A stretch of 7,536 bases of DNA from Achromobacter sp. (GTDB taxonomy: Bacteria; Pseudomonadota; Gammaproteobacteria; Burkholderiales; Burkholderiaceae_B). The stretch spans positions 1 through 7,536 of the forward strand of contig DMTA01000041.1 of NCBI GenBank assembly GCA_003454835.1, given 5' to 3'. Below are positions 6,225 to 7,536 of the stretch, one piece after another. The first letter of the stretch is position 1, and each line of letters begins with the position of its first letter. The position numbers and the translations under genes were made by a program. A model generated the notes under the pieces. That model had not been told where the DNA came from and ran no database searches. It saw only the letters and a program-made list of their open reading frames with translations.

Positions 6225-7309
6225 GCCGCGCCTCCTTGGGTCTTGGTGGCAAGTTCGCGTTTGCGCACCGCCGACGGCCACAGGCCAGCCGGACGGAACA
6301 GCATCACGCACACCATGGCCAGGCCGAACAGCAACATGCGGATGCCTTCCGGATCCAGCACGACTTCGCCGAACAGCATGTGCTGGACGGGTTCGACCAC
6401 GGCGCGCAGGAACTCCGGCAAAGCGGCCAGGATCAGTGCGCCCAGGATGACGCCCGGAATGTGGCCCATGCCGCCCAGCACCACCATGCACAGGATCGAG
6501 ATGGACTCCATGAGCGAGAAGCTCTCAGGGCTGACGAAACCCTGCATCGACGCGAACAACGCGCCGGCCACGCCGCCGAACGACGCGCCCATCGCGAAGG
6601 CCAGCAGCTTGATGTTGCGCGTGTTGATGCCCATCGCCTTGGCGGCGATTTCATCTTCGCGTATGGCTTCCCACGCGCGGCCGATGCGGGAATTCTGCAG
6701 CCGCACGCAAACCACGATGATGATCAGCGTCAGCGCGAGCAGCAGGTAGTAGTACTTCTCCGGCCCGGTGAAGCGGATGCCCATCAGGTTCTGCGTGCGG
6801 CCAAACACGAACTCGCCCACCTTGAAGGTGTCGATGCGGTTGATGCCCTGCGGCCCGTTGGTGATGTTGATGGGCGCGTTCAGATTGTTCAGGAAGATGC
6901 GGATGATCTCGCCGAACCCCAGCGTCACGATCGCCAGATAGTCGCCCCTTAACTTCAGTGTCGGCGCCCCCAGCAGCACGCCGAACAGGCACGCCACCGC
7001 CAACGCGATCGGCAGGATCGCCCAGAACGGCAGATGCAGCCCAAAATGCGGCGACGCAAGCAGCGCCCAGGTGTAGGCGCCCACCGCGTAGAAAGCGATA
7101 TAGCCCAGGTCCAGCAAGCCCGCAAAGCCCACCACGATGTTCAGGCCCAGCGCCAGCATCACGTACAGCAGCGCGAAGTTCAGGATGCGGACCCAGCTTT
7201 GCCCCGCCATGCCGATCACGAACGGCAGCACGGCCAGGACAACGCCGATCAGCGCGATGGCGATCAGGTTGCGGGTGGAGAACCCGCTTTTCTTCAGCGC
7301 GGTACTCAT
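6221..7309 (-). CDS. livM: Branched-chain amino acid-type ABC transporter permease LivM
   Basis: A 362-residue inner-membrane permease that forms the channel with LivH; it is of the shorter LivM kind, without the long N-terminal region of the E. coli protein. Hydrophobic segments lie near residues 15-34, 42-61, 63-83, 97-117, 122-140, 186-203, 235-256, 268-298 and 323-339. Family markers are GFAGLLDLGYIAFYAVGAYT (61-80), LKLRGDYLAIVTLGFGEIIR (118-137), NGPQGI (151-156), and the cytoplasmic coupling-helix region GRAWEAIREDEIAAKAMGIN (210-229), which contacts the ATPases. The C-terminus RPAGLWPS is also typical. The start at 7309 overlaps the livH stop as ATGA and is preceded by GGGAG (7317-7321). 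Confidence 0.95.
   Translation of the reverse strand: MSTALKKSGFSTRNLIAIALIGVVLAVLPFVIGMAGQSWVRILNFALLYVMLALGLNIVVGFAGLLDLGYIAFYAVGAYTWALLASPHFGLHLPFWAILPIALAVACLFGVLLGAPTLKLRGDYLAIVTLGFGEIIRIFLNNLNAPINITNGPQGINRIDTFKVGEFVFGRTQNLMGIRFTGPEKYYYLLLALTLIIIVVCVRLQNSRIGRAWEAIREDEIAAKAMGINTRNIKLLAFAMGASFGGVAGALFASMQGFVSPESFSLMESISILCMVVLGGMGHIPGVILGALILAALPEFLRAVVEPVQHMLFGEVVLDPEGIRMLLFGLAMVCVMLFRPAGLWPSAVRKRELATKTQGGAA
6231..6237 (-). promoter_or_regulatory. Ribosome binding site of livG
   Basis: On the minus strand this reads AAGGAGG, the full anti-16S complement, 6 nt before the livG ATG. It lies inside the last codons of livM. It decides the livG start against the longer open frame. Confidence 0.8.
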
Positions 7310-7536
7310 GCGCGATCTCCCACCCGTTCACCCAGGAGACCCGAGGGACGGAAGATCAACACCAGCACCAGCACGAAGAACGCAAACACGTCCTGGTAGT
7401 GGCTGCCCAGGAAGCCGCCTGTCAGGTCGCCGATGTAGCCCGCGCCCAGCGATTCGATAATGCCCAGCAGCAGGCCGCCCGCCATGGCGCCGACCAGGTT
7501 GCCGATCCCGCCCAGCACCGCGGCGGTGAAGGCCTT
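7306..7536 (-). CDS. livH: Branched-chain amino acid-type ABC transporter permease LivH, C-terminal part (5' end beyond window)
   Basis: The frame enters from the right edge and ends at the TGA on 7306-7308, giving the last 76 residues of the protein. It begins KAFTAAVLGGIGNLVGAMAG and continues into GGLLLGIIESLGAGYI. This glycine-rich stretch with the conserved Glu is the LivH signature near the C-terminus. A final transmembrane helix, FAFFVLVLVLIF, leads to RPSGLLGE, the usual LivH end. A GTG at 7516-7518 is in frame but internal, not a start, because the conserved sequence continues upstream of it. It partners LivM in the membrane. The stop overlaps the livM ATG. Any livK-like binding protein and the operon promoter should lie beyond the right edge. 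Confidence 0.93.
   Translation of the reverse strand, partial: KAFTAAVLGGIGNLVGAMAGGLLLGIIESLGAGYIGDLTGGFLGSHYQDVFAFFVLVLVLIFRPSGLLGERVGDRA

Noticed and set aside
6225..6491. An 89-residue upstream extension of livG
   Set aside because: It lies inside livM in another frame and is Arg/Gly-rich. The perfect AAGGAGG and the normal LivG N-terminus point to the start at 6224.
1..7536. Search for mobile elements, CRISPR repeats, tRNA or rRNA genes, and defence or biosynthetic systems
   Set aside because: None seen. All long stretches are explained by known metabolic, regulatory and transport families, and the gaps are short (35, 128, 62, 21 and 45 bp).

Overview
The window is high-GC DNA (strong G/C bias at third codon positions) with the gene content of a Betaproteobacterium of the Alcaligenaceae, such as Bordetella or Achromobacter. 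A Bug-family periplasmic binding protein beside an FCD-type GntR regulator, a family III CoA-transferase and a crotonase is a typical arrangement there. The genus is an inference from gene content and style; no rRNA or other marker is present.

Layout: (1) 1-636, plus strand: the C-terminal half of an MFS transporter, cut by the left edge. (2) 672-1376, minus: a GntR/FCD regulator, convergent with the MFS gene and separated from it by a perfect inverted repeat. (3) 1377-1504: a 128-bp divergent control region with the palindrome TGGTATACCA and a related second site. (4) 1505-4650, plus: three co-directional genes, namely a Bug-type binding protein, a crotonase (enoyl-CoA hydratase/isomerase superfamily) and a CaiB/BaiF family III CoA-transferase. 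(5) 4651-4695: a convergent gap holding a perfect 11-bp inverted repeat. (6) 4696-7536, minus: a branched-chain-amino-acid-type ABC transporter operon, livH (partial, cut by the right edge), livM, livG and livF, with every junction a 4-nt ATGA stop/start overlap.

How the genes may work together: the regulator probably controls the divergent Bug-crotonase-CoA-transferase unit and perhaps itself. In that unit an organic acid would be bound in the periplasm, activated by CoA transfer and processed as a CoA thioester. The substrate cannot be read from the sequence. No TctA/TctB-type membrane partners for the Bug protein lie in the window. The liv operon is a separate transcription unit of the HAAT type; its binding protein (livK-like) is not in view.

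This looks like an ordinary metabolic and transport region. I found no mobile element, CRISPR array, RNA gene, defence system or clearly new system. The points most worth a second look are a crotonase lacking one of the two canonical catalytic glutamates, a regulator lacking one of the four usual FCD metal ligands, the operator-like palindrome, and three well-formed intergenic inverted repeats.
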